The notes: generated by a model not told the origin, from the sequence alone. 64,000 bases of DNA from Sphingorhabdus lutea (GCF_001889025.1 NZ_CP018154.1:1540501-1604500); one strand, 5' to 3'; counted from the stretch's first letter, positions 46,110-55,700 are shown. Made by a program: numbers and translations.

Positions 46110-46487
46110 TTATTTCAAGCTTTCAATCTCATCTGCCAATTGTTTGTTATTGCTTGTATAATAAAGCTCAACATCGGCCAGTCTGCTGTCAATTTCACGA
46201 AATCTGCCGCGAATATCACGTGTTGTGCGGGCAGGGGATTGGCGAACGCCTTGCCAAAATTTCTTGTCATCATTTCCCATATATAAATGTATGGGTTTTT
46301 TATCGGCAAGCCATGCCGCAGCAATATAGGGGATGAATGTCCATGGGCCAGAAGTGACGGTTAATGTGACTAAGCCAACGCGAATCCATAAGGCATCAAT
46401 TCCCGTATAGTCGGCTATGCCGGCGCAAACGCCCTTCCATTTGGCATTTTGCTTATCGAGATAAAATTTTGTGTGCTTACTCGACAT
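46110..46487 (-). CDS. pspC: PspC domain protein with C-terminal coiled coil
   Basis: Inner-membrane phage-shock protein. The PspC domain fills residues ~5-65: FYLDKQNAKWKGVCAGIADYTGID, LWIRVGLVTLTV and FIPYIAAAWLA. A polar segment follows and the protein ends with SRLADVELYYTSNNKQLADEIESLK (shown in part), which matches the tail motif of the downstream array proteins. In E. coli PspB and PspC relay membrane stress to PspA; the same is likely here. Starts 2 nt after pspB. Confidence 0.88.
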   Translation of the reverse strand: MSSKHTKFYLDKQNAKWKGVCAGIADYTGIDALWIRVGLVTLTVTSGPWTFIPYIAAAWLADKKPIHLYMGNDDKKFWQGVRQSPARTTRDIRGRFREIDSRLADVELYYTSNNKQLADEIESLK

Positions 46488-46489
46488 GA

Positions 46490-46786
46490 TTACCGGCTCC
46501 TCTCTAATGCGGCAAATTGTTTGGCGATATAGTCATCTTCATCTTCTTGGGTAAGTCGGCGCGGCTCCCAATTCGGGTTGTCGGACGCCAATAAACGTTC
46601 AACTGTATCCATGCGATCCTCCAAACGGCGTGCAAGTGCATGCATTTCACCCAATGTGCGTTCATCATCATTTGTTAATGTGGCGGATGTTTTCCATTTT
46701 GTAACATAATGCAGGACCAACCAGGGCAAGCCAATAAACAACATGCCCACAACCAATGATACCATTATTGCTTCTGAACCATCCAT
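46490..46786 (-). CDS. pspB: Phage shock protein B
   Basis: 98-residue membrane protein with an N-terminal helix (AIMVSLVVGMLFIGLPWLVLH shortened) and a C-terminal leucine-zipper-like helix LARRLEDRMDTVERLLA. The family match is good: PspB proteins are ~75 aa, single-TM, with this coiled coil. The tail LTQEDEDDYIAKQFAAL extends it. Starts 1 nt after the pspA stop. Confidence 0.88.
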   Translation of the reverse strand: MDGSEAIMVSLVVGMLFIGLPWLVLHYVTKWKTSATLTNDDERTLGEMHALARRLEDRMDTVERLLASDNPNWEPRRLTQEDEDDYIAKQFAALERSR

Positions 46787-46787
46787 G

Positions 46788-47462
46788 TCACTTATCCTTT
46801 AAATTCATTGATTTTTTAAGTGCGGCCAATTCTTCATCAACCTCATCAAATGAGTTTAGAGCGTTAATCTCATCCCCCAATGTGCGCGGACCGTCCGAGC
46901 CAATTTGCAAGGCATCTGCATGCCCCTGTGCGAAATCGACATGTCGCTCAAGCTCGTCAAAACGGCTAAACGCCTCACGCACTCTGTCACCATTATATAA
47001 GGTGCGCAGCCGGATTTGGTTTTCTGCGCTTTCAAGGCGGGTCATCAACGCATTTTGTTTCGCGCGCGCCTCCGCCAGTTTCTTTTGCAGTTTTAAAATA
47101 TCCTGTTCAAACGCCTTTAATGAATCGGTCAGCACCGTGACCTCTTCGCGAAGTTTATCGGCCATTTCGGTGGCTTTGCGCTTTTCAATCAATGCCGCCT
47201 TGGCAAGGTCTTCACGGTTTTTTGAAAGGGCAAGCTCGGCCTTATCAGTCCAATCGCGTTCCAAATGCTCCAATTTACCAATATGTCGGTTTAATTCCTT
47301 TTGATCGGCGATGGTGCGGGCCGCAGAGGCACGCACTTCGACCAATGTTTCCTCCATTTCCAAAATAATCATGCGGATCATTTTGGCGGGATCTTCTGAT
47401 CTTTCCAATAATTCGGCAAAATTGGCGGCGACAATGTCACGGGTGCGGGAAAAAATGCTCAT
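46788..47462 (-). CDS. pspA: Phage shock protein A
   Basis: Peripheral membrane protein of the PspA/Vipp1/ESCRT-III family. It stabilises the membrane and, in E. coli, inhibits PspF. 224 residues, almost entirely coiled coil after an N-terminal amphipathic helix (FSRTRDIVAANFAELLE). EDPAKMIRMIILEMEETL is the conserved family signature. The segment DGPRTLGDEINALNSFDEVDEELAALK ends it. It is the second translated unit behind the sigma-54 promoter. Confidence 0.95.
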   Translation of the reverse strand: MSIFSRTRDIVAANFAELLERSEDPAKMIRMIILEMEETLVEVRASAARTIADQKELNRHIGKLEHLERDWTDKAELALSKNREDLAKAALIEKRKATEMADKLREEVTVLTDSLKAFEQDILKLQKKLAEARAKQNALMTRLESAENQIRLRTLYNGDRVREAFSRFDELERHVDFAQGHADALQIGSDGPRTLGDEINALNSFDEVDEELAALKKSMNLKDK

Positions 47463-47597
47463 CGGCAGGCTCCGAAAAATAAAAATAATTTTACCATATA
47501 TGTAATCTTTTCTTTGGTTGAAGCAAGCAGTGGGTAATGAATAATCTTAAATATATAAATTATAATATCTTCCTACTGTTACTAATAAATTTATAAA

Positions 47598-47765
47598 TTA
47601 CGCCAAATAGCTTACAAGAAAAGGCGCACTTGTATCGGGCGTTGTGCTTATCTCTTTTGCAGTCGCAATTTGCATGGGAAAGGCGATATAGCTCACGCTC
47701 ATTGCCAAAATGCTCAACAACAAAATCGTCATGGTTGATGAGTTGTTATTATCATTGTCAGGCAT
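47598..47765 (-). CDS. 55-codon membrane protein, first ORF of Psp transcript
   Basis: Short ORF with AAGGAA about 10 nt before its ATG (47765). Product begins MPDNDNNNSSTMTILLLSIL, has one membrane segment (TMTILLLSILAMSVSYIAF) and a polar tail. It lies directly behind a sigma-54 promoter and 135 nt before pspA, so it would be stress-induced with pspA. A longer frame to 48041 runs through the promoter and into pspF and is rejected. No homologue recognised. Confidence 0.65.
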   Translation of the reverse strand: MPDNDNNNSSTMTILLLSILAMSVSYIAFPMQIATAKEISTTPDTSAPFLVSYLA

Positions 47766-47809
47766 AAATAATTCCTTTTTGTCAGCTTTGCTATTCATGC
47801 AAACAACAT

Positions 47810-47825
47810 TGCAAAAGCCGTGCCA
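47810..47825 (-). promoter_or_regulatory. Sigma-54 promoter of psp operon
   Basis: Reading the minus strand: TGGCACG-N4-TTGCA, which matches the -24/-12 consensus (TGGCACG-N4-TTGCW) exactly. It points toward the 55-codon ORF and pspA; transcription would start near 47798. The divergent pspF encodes the matching enhancer-binding activator, whose sites should lie between 47826 and 47925. Confidence 0.88.
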
Positions 47826-47925
47826 ATTTACGCTATATCCTACATTTCCTAATGATTGTGCATTTTTTAAGTGACGTTTGTCGAATTTATTACCAATAAT
47901 TGGAAAATTATGCCAATATTTGGTC

Positions 47926-48984
47926 ATGCAGAGGGATGTGAAATTTATTGGGCAGGCTTCGGCCTTTTTGGATGCGGTTGAACGGGTCAGCTTGGCGGCG
48001 CCGTTGCAGCGTCCTGTTTTGGTCATTGGCGAACGTGGCACGGGTAAGGAATTAATCGCGGAGCGGCTTCATCGTCTGGGAACAAGATGGGACGGGCCGC
48101 TTGTTACCATGAATTGTGCAGCATTGCCCGAAACTTTGATTGAGGCAGAATTATTTGGGCATGAGGCCGGGGCATTTACTGGCGCAACCAAATCGCGCGT
48201 GGGCCGTTTTGAGGAAGCCGATGGCGGCACATTATTTTTGGATGAACTTGGCACATTAAGCATGGGCGCTCAAGAAAGGCTGCTGCGTGCGGTGGAATAT
48301 GGTGAAATAACACGCATAGGATCATCAAAGCCGACCAGAGTAGATGTTCGCATCATTGGTGCAACAAATGAAAATCTGCCTAAAATGGCGGCTGAAGGTA
48401 AATTTAGGCTGGATTTGTTGGACCGTTTATCATTTGAGGTCATCACGCTTCCCCCATTGCGCGCAAGGGAGGGGGATATAGAAGTTTTGGCGGAGCATTT
48501 TGGCCGCCGTATGGCGTCTGAATTGGGGTGGAGCAATTGGCCTGGTTTTGGCGATTTGGCAAAAAATGCGCTGGATACATATCAATGGCCGGGCAATGTT
48601 CGTGAATTAAGAAATGTGGTTGAACGCGCCGTTTATCGCTGGGCCGATGAGACGCAGCCGGTTGACTATATCATCTTTGATCCATTTGATTCACCATGGA
48701 TACAAAAATTGGGCGCGGCAACTATAACGCCCAAGGCTGCTGAGCCTGCAGAGCAAAAACATTCAACTGACCTGTCGCAATTTATGCAGCAGCCAGCACA
48801 AAATATACATTTGATAATAGATAAGGTTACTGATTTACGCCAAGCAACCGAAGATTATGAAAAAGCGGTGCTGGAACAGGCATTGGCCAAATCGCGTTAC
48901 AATCAAAAACAAACGGCTAAGGCCCTAAATCTTAGCTATGATCAATTACGGCACTGTTTAAAAAAATATGATCTGTTAAACTAA
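47926..48984 (+). CDS. pspF: Sigma-54-dependent psp activator PspF
   Basis: Bacterial enhancer-binding protein that opens sigma-54 promoters. No receiver domain at the N-terminus, as in E. coli PspF. The AAA+ domain has Walker A GERGTGKEL, the sigma-54-contacting GAFTGA loop, Walker B GGTLFLDELG, an R-finger region FRLDLLDRL, and PGNVRELRNVVERAVY. A Fis-type HTH ends the protein (NQKQTAKALNLSYDQLRHCL). ATG at 47926 fits the family start; an earlier TTG at 47878 would cut into the enhancer region. Confidence 0.92.
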   Translation: MQRDVKFIGQASAFLDAVERVSLAAPLQRPVLVIGERGTGKELIAERLHRLGTRWDGPLVTMNCAALPETLIEAELFGHEAGAFTGATKSRVGRFEEADGGTLFLDELGTLSMGAQERLLRAVEYGEITRIGSSKPTRVDVRIIGATNENLPKMAAEGKFRLDLLDRLSFEVITLPPLRAREGDIEVLAEHFGRRMASELGWSNWPGFGDLAKNALDTYQWPGNVRELRNVVERAVYRWADETQPVDYIIFDPFDSPWIQKLGAATITPKAAEPAEQKHSTDLSQFMQQPAQNIHLIIDKVTDLRQATEDYEKAVLEQALAKSRYNQKQTAKALNLSYDQLRHCLKKYDLLN

Positions 48985-49021
48985 GTTGATGATAAATATC
49001 GGTTGAAATTGCGCGGCATCC

Positions 49022-49042
49022 TTCCTATTTCATTAATAGGAA
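49022..49042 (+). promoter_or_regulatory. Inverted repeat upstream of sodB
   Basis: Perfect 8-bp inverted repeat TTCCTATT-tcatt-AATAGGAA, ending 36 nt before the sodB start. It could be an operator for a redox or iron regulator, or a weak hairpin at the end of pspF. It has no T-run. Confidence 0.4.
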
Positions 49043-49078
49043 ATTTTATAACATTTATATTTTTAATTGGAGAATATC

Positions 49079-49702
49079 ATGGCTTTTGCTTTACCCGAAC
49101 TACCTTATTCAAAAGATGCCTTTGGGGATATTCTGTCCGCCGAAACATTTGATTACCACCATGGAAAACATCATAATGCCTATGTTGTAAAGGCAAATGA
49201 ATTGGTTGCGGCCGATGCGGCTTTACAAGGAAAATCGCTTTCTGAACTGGTGGTTATTGCCAAAAATGAAGGCAAGGCAGGGTTGTTTAACCAAGTTGGC
49301 CAAATTTGGAATCACAGCTTTTACTGGCTTGGTCTTTCACCAGTTAAGCAAACACCTTCTGCGAAATTATCGGCTATGATTGACGATAGCTTTGGTTCAT
49401 TGGACGCAATGTTGGAAAAGTTAAAGGCAGAGGGTGTGGGCCATTTTGGCAGCGGATGGGCTTTATTATATCTTGATGGCGATAAATTGGCGATTACATC
49501 CTTGCATGATGCCGATTGCCCCATTGCGCATGATTTAACCCCATTATTGATAATGGATGTTTGGGAACATGCATATTATGTGGATTATCGCAATGCGCGT
49601 CCCAATTATCTTGATGCTCTGCTGCAAAATTCCATCAATTGGGAATTTGTTGAGCAAAATCTTGATGGTAAAGGCGTTTCACGTGCTGATCAGGCGGGAT
49701 AA
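49079..49702 (+). CDS. sodB: Superoxide dismutase (Fe type)
   Basis: Dismutates superoxide in the cytosol. Metal ligands: His27 in DYHHGKHHNAYV, His in NQVGQIWNHSFYW, and Asp/His in DVWEHAYYVDYRNARPNYL. The HHGKHH and Gln-containing pattern fits Fe or cambialistic enzymes. The ATG is preceded by TTGGAG; a TTG at 49067 is part of this ribosome site. 207 aa, standard. A good intrinsic terminator follows. Confidence 0.95.
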   Translation: MAFALPELPYSKDAFGDILSAETFDYHHGKHHNAYVVKANELVAADAALQGKSLSELVVIAKNEGKAGLFNQVGQIWNHSFYWLGLSPVKQTPSAKLSAMIDDSFGSLDAMLEKLKAEGVGHFGSGWALLYLDGDKLAITSLHDADCPIAHDLTPLLIMDVWEHAYYVDYRNARPNYLDALLQNSINWEFVEQNLDGKGVSRADQAG

Positions 49703-49720
49703 TTTTTAATTATTTTATGA

Positions 49721-49748
49721 AAAGGGCGGCATTCTGTCGCCCTTTTTT
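49721..49748 (+). terminator. Rho-independent terminator of sodB
   Basis: Stem AAAGGGCG / CGCCCTTT with a 9-nt loop followed by a T-run, 19 nt after the sodB stop. Confidence 0.88.
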
Positions 49749-49839
49749 GTGCCAAAAATTATTTTAATTATTTTTTTCCCTGCTTGCGTCCCTCCGTTAC
49801 GTGGATTAGGAATCAATTGAGAATATTGGGGGGGAGTTT

Positions 49840-51450
49840 ATGTCTGACGTTCAAATAGAGCCAAGTAAAAATGATATAAAATTGGTCATCGCGGCATCTT
49901 CTGCGGGGACGATTTTTGAATGGTATGATTTTTTCATTTACGGCACTTTGGCGTCAATAATTGGCCCTGTTTTCTTTCCCGGCGACAATGCAATTTTGTC
50001 CACTTTGCTAGTGTGGGCCACATTTGCCATTGGCTTTGGATTTAGGCCAATTGGCGCCATATTATTTGGATATTTGGGCGACAAATTGGGCCGTAAATAT
50101 ACATTTTTGGTAACGGTTACTTTAATGGGCATTGCAACGGCGGGTGTCGGCATGCTGCCCTCCGCCGCCACCATAGGTGTCGCAGCGCCAATCATTATTA
50201 TATTATTGCGGATATTACAGGGACTGGCCCTTGGCGGGGAATATGGCGGCGCGGCAATATATGTTGCCGAACATGCCGATGATGATAAGCGCGGCTATTA
50301 TACCAGCTTCATTCAAGCCAGCGTTGTTGGCGGCTTTGTGTTAAGCTTAATTGTTGTTTTATCCACTAAATACCTTTTGCCAAAAGAAGTTTTTGAGGCA
50401 TGGGGATGGCGTGTGCCATTCTTACTTTCCATATTATTATTGGGAATTTCGCTTTGGATGCGATTAAAATTATCTGAAAGCCCAGTTTTTCAGGCAATGA
50501 AAGAACAGGGTGAAATTGCGGCAAATCCATTTGTGGAAAGCTTTACCTATCCAGGGAATAAAAAACGTATTTTCATCGCCCTTTTTGGGGTTGCTGCTGG
50601 CTTAACGGTTATTTGGTACACGGCCATGTTTTCCGGGCTTACTTTTTTAAAAGGGCCAATGCGGGTGGAGGATACTGCCGCCGAAATCATTGTTGGTATT
50701 TCCGCCGCCATCGGCATGGCCATGTTCATTTGTTTTGGTAAAATGTCGGATAGGGTGGGCCGGAAGCAGCCTATTATTAGGGGGTATTTGCTGACATTGC
50801 TGACCCTATTCCCATTATTTTGGATTATGGGTAGTGTTGCAAATCCGGCGTTAAGCAGTGCGATTGAAAAATCACCCATTATTTTGGTTGGCCAAAATTG
50901 TGATTATAGCCCATTTGCCAGCGAACAGGTGAGTGATTGCGGCAAATTAATGGGCGACTTATCTGCCTTGGGGTTACCTTATGAAATTAATGAAGGTGAT
51001 AAACTTACCCTGCAAATAGGGCAGGAGAATAGCATTATTACCGATATGGCGGACAAAAAGGGCAAGGAAAGAGCAGCATTGCTGACCGAAAAATTGCAGG
51101 CTGCAGGCTATCCGATGGAAAAACAAATTCCTTCTATCCAAAATATTCTAATCATCATGTTGGCATTATTGGGGTTAAGCGCATTATCGGCCGCGACCTA
51201 TGGCCCTGTCGCCGCCTTATTATCGGAGATGTTCCCCCCGCGCGTCAGATATAGTTCTATGTCGATACCATATCATTTTGGCGCAGGTTATTTTGGCGGA
51301 TTTTTACCCTTAATCGCTGGATATATTGTTGCAAAATCTGGAGACCCTTATGCAGGACTTTGGTATACAATGGGCATCGTTTTAATTGCATTCATTGTTG
51401 CCTCTTGGGGGCTTAAAAACGGAAAGCCAACTGATTTCACTGATGACTAA
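49840..51450 (+). CDS. MFS transporter, MHS (metabolite:H+ symporter) family, with extra loop
   Basis: Secondary transporter with twelve predicted membrane helices. The first half shows the MHS signatures FEWYDFFIYGTLA, FRPIGAILFGYLGDKLGRK, RILQGLALGGEYGGAA and a matching SDRVGRKQPI in the second half. Between helices 9 and 10 (about residues 345-425) sits an ~80-residue soluble insertion with a Cys pair (VGQNCDYSP, VSDCGK), absent from standard members. Substrates of the family include proline/betaine, 2-oxoglutarate and dicarboxylates; none can be chosen here. Overlaps alr by 8 nt. Confidence 0.87.
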   Translation: MSDVQIEPSKNDIKLVIAASSAGTIFEWYDFFIYGTLASIIGPVFFPGDNAILSTLLVWATFAIGFGFRPIGAILFGYLGDKLGRKYTFLVTVTLMGIATAGVGMLPSAATIGVAAPIIIILLRILQGLALGGEYGGAAIYVAEHADDDKRGYYTSFIQASVVGGFVLSLIVVLSTKYLLPKEVFEAWGWRVPFLLSILLLGISLWMRLKLSESPVFQAMKEQGEIAANPFVESFTYPGNKKRIFIALFGVAAGLTVIWYTAMFSGLTFLKGPMRVEDTAAEIIVGISAAIGMAMFICFGKMSDRVGRKQPIIRGYLLTLLTLFPLFWIMGSVANPALSSAIEKSPIILVGQNCDYSPFASEQVSDCGKLMGDLSALGLPYEINEGDKLTLQIGQENSIITDMADKKGKERAALLTEKLQAAGYPMEKQIPSIQNILIIMLALLGLSALSAATYGPVAALLSEMFPPRVRYSSMSIPYHFGAGYFGGFLPLIAGYIVAKSGDPYAGLWYTMGIVLIAFIVASWGLKNGKPTDFTDD

Positions 51451-52483
51451 TTCTCCTTCACGCTTATCAATTAGCATTGAAAATTTTATATCAAATTGGC
51501 GTTTTGTTGATGGTTTATCCTCAAAGGCCACGAAAACAGCCGCTGCGGTAAAGGCCAATGGCTATGGCCTTGGCGCGCGTGAAGCGGTGAAGAATTTAAG
51601 CAAAGCGGGATGTGAAAAATTTTATGTTGCCCATTTTTCAGAGGCGATGGGTATAATTGACCTTGTCCCATCAAGGCAAATTGCCATTTTAAACGGGGTT
51701 TTTGACAATGATGTTAAGGACATCATCGCTGCCAATATTATTCCTGTGCTAAATAGCCCGCAGCAAATAAAGCTTTGGCAACAGGCTGGCGGTGGGACGT
51801 GCCATGTCATGCTTGACACGGGTATAAATCGGTTGGGTGTTACTATCGACCAAATGGGCGAGGTTGATTGGGATGCGCTGAATATTCATAATATTATCAG
51901 TCACCTGGCATCCGCAGATGAGGATGTCGCACAAAATAAAGACCAGCTTAAACAATTTATCAAAATGAAACAGCCATTAAAAAGTCAAATATGCTCATTC
52001 GCGAACAGCGCAGGTGCGGCATTGGGGGCAGATTATCATTTTGATGAAACAAGGCCGGGGCTAGCACTTTATGGAGGGGTTGCGCGAAAAGAATATGATG
52101 GTCACATAAAATCTGTTGCCATGCCGCAGGCTAGAATTATTCAAACCAGACAGGCAAAAACAGGCGATAAAATTGGATATAATGCCCAATTTATTTGTCC
52201 AAAGGATATGCATATTGCGACCATTGCTGTGGGATATGCTGATGGATATCTACGCAGCTTATCCAATAAGGGCATGTGTGAAATTGACGGAAGAAAATTG
52301 CCCGTCATTGGCCGCGTATCAATGGATTTGGTTATCATAAATATTGATGAAGCGCCCGATTTATTGGCCAATGATTGGGTAAATATATATTATAATTTAC
52401 CGCAAATGGCGCAGCTTAGCGGGCTTTCCCAATATGAATTACTGACATTATTGGGCAATAGATTTGATCGGCATTGGCAATAA
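51443..52483 (+). CDS. alr: Alanine racemase
   Basis: Fold type III PLP enzyme making D-alanine for peptidoglycan. PLP Lys in AAAVKANGYGLGA (about residue 36), HVMLDTGINRLGV, SFANSAGA, RPGLALYGG, catalytic Tyr in GDKIGYNAQF, and GRVSMDLVIINI. Start ATG overlaps the transporter gene by 8 nt; 346 aa is normal. The coupling with a transporter suggests it may import alanine or a related compound, which is inference. Confidence 0.93.
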   Translation: MTNSPSRLSISIENFISNWRFVDGLSSKATKTAAAVKANGYGLGAREAVKNLSKAGCEKFYVAHFSEAMGIIDLVPSRQIAILNGVFDNDVKDIIAANIIPVLNSPQQIKLWQQAGGGTCHVMLDTGINRLGVTIDQMGEVDWDALNIHNIISHLASADEDVAQNKDQLKQFIKMKQPLKSQICSFANSAGAALGADYHFDETRPGLALYGGVARKEYDGHIKSVAMPQARIIQTRQAKTGDKIGYNAQFICPKDMHIATIAVGYADGYLRSLSNKGMCEIDGRKLPVIGRVSMDLVIINIDEAPDLLANDWVNIYYNLPQMAQLSGLSQYELLTLLGNRFDRHWQ

Positions 52484-52654
52484 TTATTGTCTTTATCTTA
52501 AATAATATAAGATTAGCTCAATTTTTTGATTTTCGGTTAAAATAAAAGTGCATTATTGGCGCGTCTATGGCTTATCATATGCTTGCTATTTTTTGATAAT
52601 ATCCAAATTTTGCGCGTATATTTTCCACATTTTTATATTGTCATATTGACCAAT

Positions 52655-52689
52655 AAAAAAGCCCCCCGGAAATGACCGAGGGGCTTTTC
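52655..52689 (-). terminator. Terminator of the TonB-dependent receptor gene
   Basis: On the minus strand, AAAAGCCCC and GGGGCTTTT arms around TCGGTCATTTCCGG, followed by a T-run. It lies about 20 nt after the receptor stop. The symmetric A/T flanks would also let it act on the plus strand after alr. Confidence 0.85.
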
Positions 52690-52709
52690 TTATATATTAT
52701 TTACAAAAC

Positions 52710-55700
52710 TTAGAATTCAAGTCTTAAGCCGGTATAGAAATAACGGCCAAAGCTATCATATGGGTCGCCGCCAGCTGTTCCAAGCAAACCAAGTGGTGGT
52801 TTACGATCGAACAAATTGTCAACGCCGAAGTAAAAGTCCATTTTATCAGCTACATCAATATCGATGCGTGCATTATGATACCATGCATCAGGATAATATA
52901 CCTGAGGGAAGGCATCAGCATTTTGAGGTGCCAATGTTGTTACTTCACCTGCGGTACATGTACCTGTTCCAATACCGGTCAAGCCAGTTGTTGGGCAAAT
53001 GCCTTGATATTGGTTTTGGGTTTCATATGAACCAATGGTTTGTTTGCCGATATAGCGTGTTGTCCATGAAAGCTCAAAGCCTCCAAAGTCATAGCTAGCA
53101 CGGATATTTGCAGCAAAGCTGGGGTCACCCAATTCGCTTTTTTGACGATTTAAATCCAACGGATTTTGTGGATTTGTATAATTGTCTAGGGTTAGCAAAT
53201 ATGTCGCAATCGCGCGCAATTCAAATGACTGACCATTGTCAAAGCTCTTACGATATGAAACGTCAAAGTCGATACCTTCGGTTTTTTGAGCAGCAAAGTT
53301 AATGCCGCCAGAAATTACCGCAGGCTGCACAAACAAACCAGTTGCAGGATCACGGTTTACCGTGGCGCAGAAAGGATTGTTAATACCTGAAGCATTATCA
53401 TAGCAAAGGCTGATAATTTGTCCTGCACCAAGCGCAGAAATCAAATTTTCAACATCAATTTTATAATAATCGACTGTGAAGTTTAAACCAGGAATAAAGC
53501 TTGGTTCAAAAATTGCACCAACGGTCCAGCTTTTGCCGCGCTCTTCAACCAAGGTGGGGTTGCCACCAGAAGCAAAGCCGGTGCTGGATGTACGAGCCAA
53601 ACAGTTCTGCCAAGCTTGACCAACTACTGCAGGGAAAGAGCTGCCTGCGCATGCCGCAACAACCGCAGCATTTGCTGTTGTTGGAACACCCGCCGCAGCA
53701 CAGTTTGCCGCACGATTTGGGTTGCCGCCTATGTTCGCTGAATCGCAAGGATCGGCGATTTGAGCGAAGTTTTGCGAAGCAGTGGAGTAAAGATCAGATT
53801 GTGTTGGAGCACGAACCGATTCAGAATAATTCACACGAAGTTTAATATCTGAAACGGGTGAGTAGATACCACCAACATTATATGACCATACTTTGTCCGT
53901 TGCAGTATTATAATCGGACATACGCGCTGCAGCAGTAATTTCCAAATTATTTGCAAATGGCAAGTCACGTAGCAAAGGAACACGAACCTCACCAAAAATG
54001 TCGACAACATTCAAATTGGGCGGTGTGAATGGTTGAAGTGCATTTAAGAATGTCGCACCCGCAGCGGTTAGGTCATCATAATATTCACCTGCGCGCTCTG
54101 AACGATATTCTGCACCAAATGCGAAACCAATTGGGCCGCCTGGCAATTCAAATAATTGTGACAAATCACCGCTGACGAAACCGCCAAAGTTGATTTGTTC
54201 AGCAAAGGCTGTCCGCTCGCCTTCTGTATTGATAAAGTCCAATGCAGCTTGGCTTGGCGAACCATGACCAAACATGTTCAAAGGAACACAATCAGGACGT
54301 GTGTTGGTGACAGCGTTAACACGGCAAATGACGCGTTGACCTTGGCTGTTTAACTCAAAATTGGTGCCGGTAAAGCTTGCTGGTGCCAAAACAGCATCAG
54401 ACGCAAGGCCAAAACCATCAACATTTCCGTTAATATCACGCAATAACAAGTTATTTACTGAACGGCCTTTGTTTTCAAAACGGCCATAATTGCCGAAGAT
54501 TTCATAACGCCAATCATCATTAAATGTGCCGTCAAAGCCGGCAACAACGCGGTATGTTTCACGAACCTGACGTTCACCACGACCACCAAAATCAACGTTG
54601 AAACGTGACATTGGAATGGTGCCTGTTGGCGTGGTGCAAAGACCATAGGTTTGAAGTGTCGCCAGTGCAGATGGGGTTAAGAAACCGTTGCTGCAGCTTA
54701 AAGCTGGTCCACTGCGTGTTTGTGGGCCACCAGAGAAGAAGCTTGGCTGGCCTTCGCCAGTAGCAATTGTGCGAACATATTTTGCTTCACTGAAGAAACG
54801 TAGTGCTTCGCTAAATTCAAAGCTGCCAAGGAAGTTAGCAGAATAACGCTCTACGCCAACTGCCAAAGAACCAGTGTTACGAAGAGTTGAGCCTTCGCCA
54901 CCTTGTTGGTTACCCGAACCAAATGCAGAGAAACCGCGTGTTGGTGTGTCAAGAAACACATTGCCTGCGCTATCAAAACGCAAGTAACGACGCGCAGCAG
55001 ATGATGATGCGTCTATAGTGCCAATTGTACCACCATCAGAAATAGAGGCGTTGTTAATACCGCAAAGGAAAGTGGTATCCGACGTGCCATTGCCAGCTGC
55101 GGGTTCACCAACGGTGTTTTCAGTCAGCTGAAATTGGCAACGGCCGCTATAAGCGCCAGTCAATTCATCGCGATCACGGAAGAATAATGGCGCTGCACGG
55201 CCATATTCCAACGCCATGGCAACATTGCCACGACCGTCGGCGAAATTCTTACCTGCTGTTAAGCTAACAAAATTTGTTGCGCGGTCGCCACGGCTTGAAA
55301 TACCCGATTGCGCACGTGCGGCAATACCATCATAATCGCGGCGCAAAACAAAGTTTACAACGCCTGCAATCGCATCTGAACCATAAATGGATGAGCTACC
55401 GCCGGTAACAACGTCGACACGCTCTAACAAATCGGTTGGAATGGTGTTTACGTCAACCAGATAGTTGCCGGCATCCGCACTAACATGACGGCGACCGTTA
55501 ACGAGAACCAATGTACGAGAAGTGCCAAGTCCGCGAAGGTCAAGTACGTTTAAGCCAGTCGTGCCGATAAAACGGCTTGAATTGCCTGAGCTGAAAGTAG
55601 AGCGCAATGATGGAAGATCATTTAAAGCGTCACCAAGGCTGATATCGCCACGTTCTGTCAATTCGGCAACATCGACCGTAGTAATCGGAACGTTAGATTC

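Noticed and set aside
46756..47304. 182-codon plus-strand frame opposite pspA
   Set aside because: Low-complexity Ser/Arg/Phe reading of the strong pspA coiled coil.
47598..48041. 147-codon minus-strand frame
   Set aside because: Its first 92 codons run through the sigma-54 promoter and the start of pspF; only the last 55 codons, with their own ribosome site, are kept as a gene.
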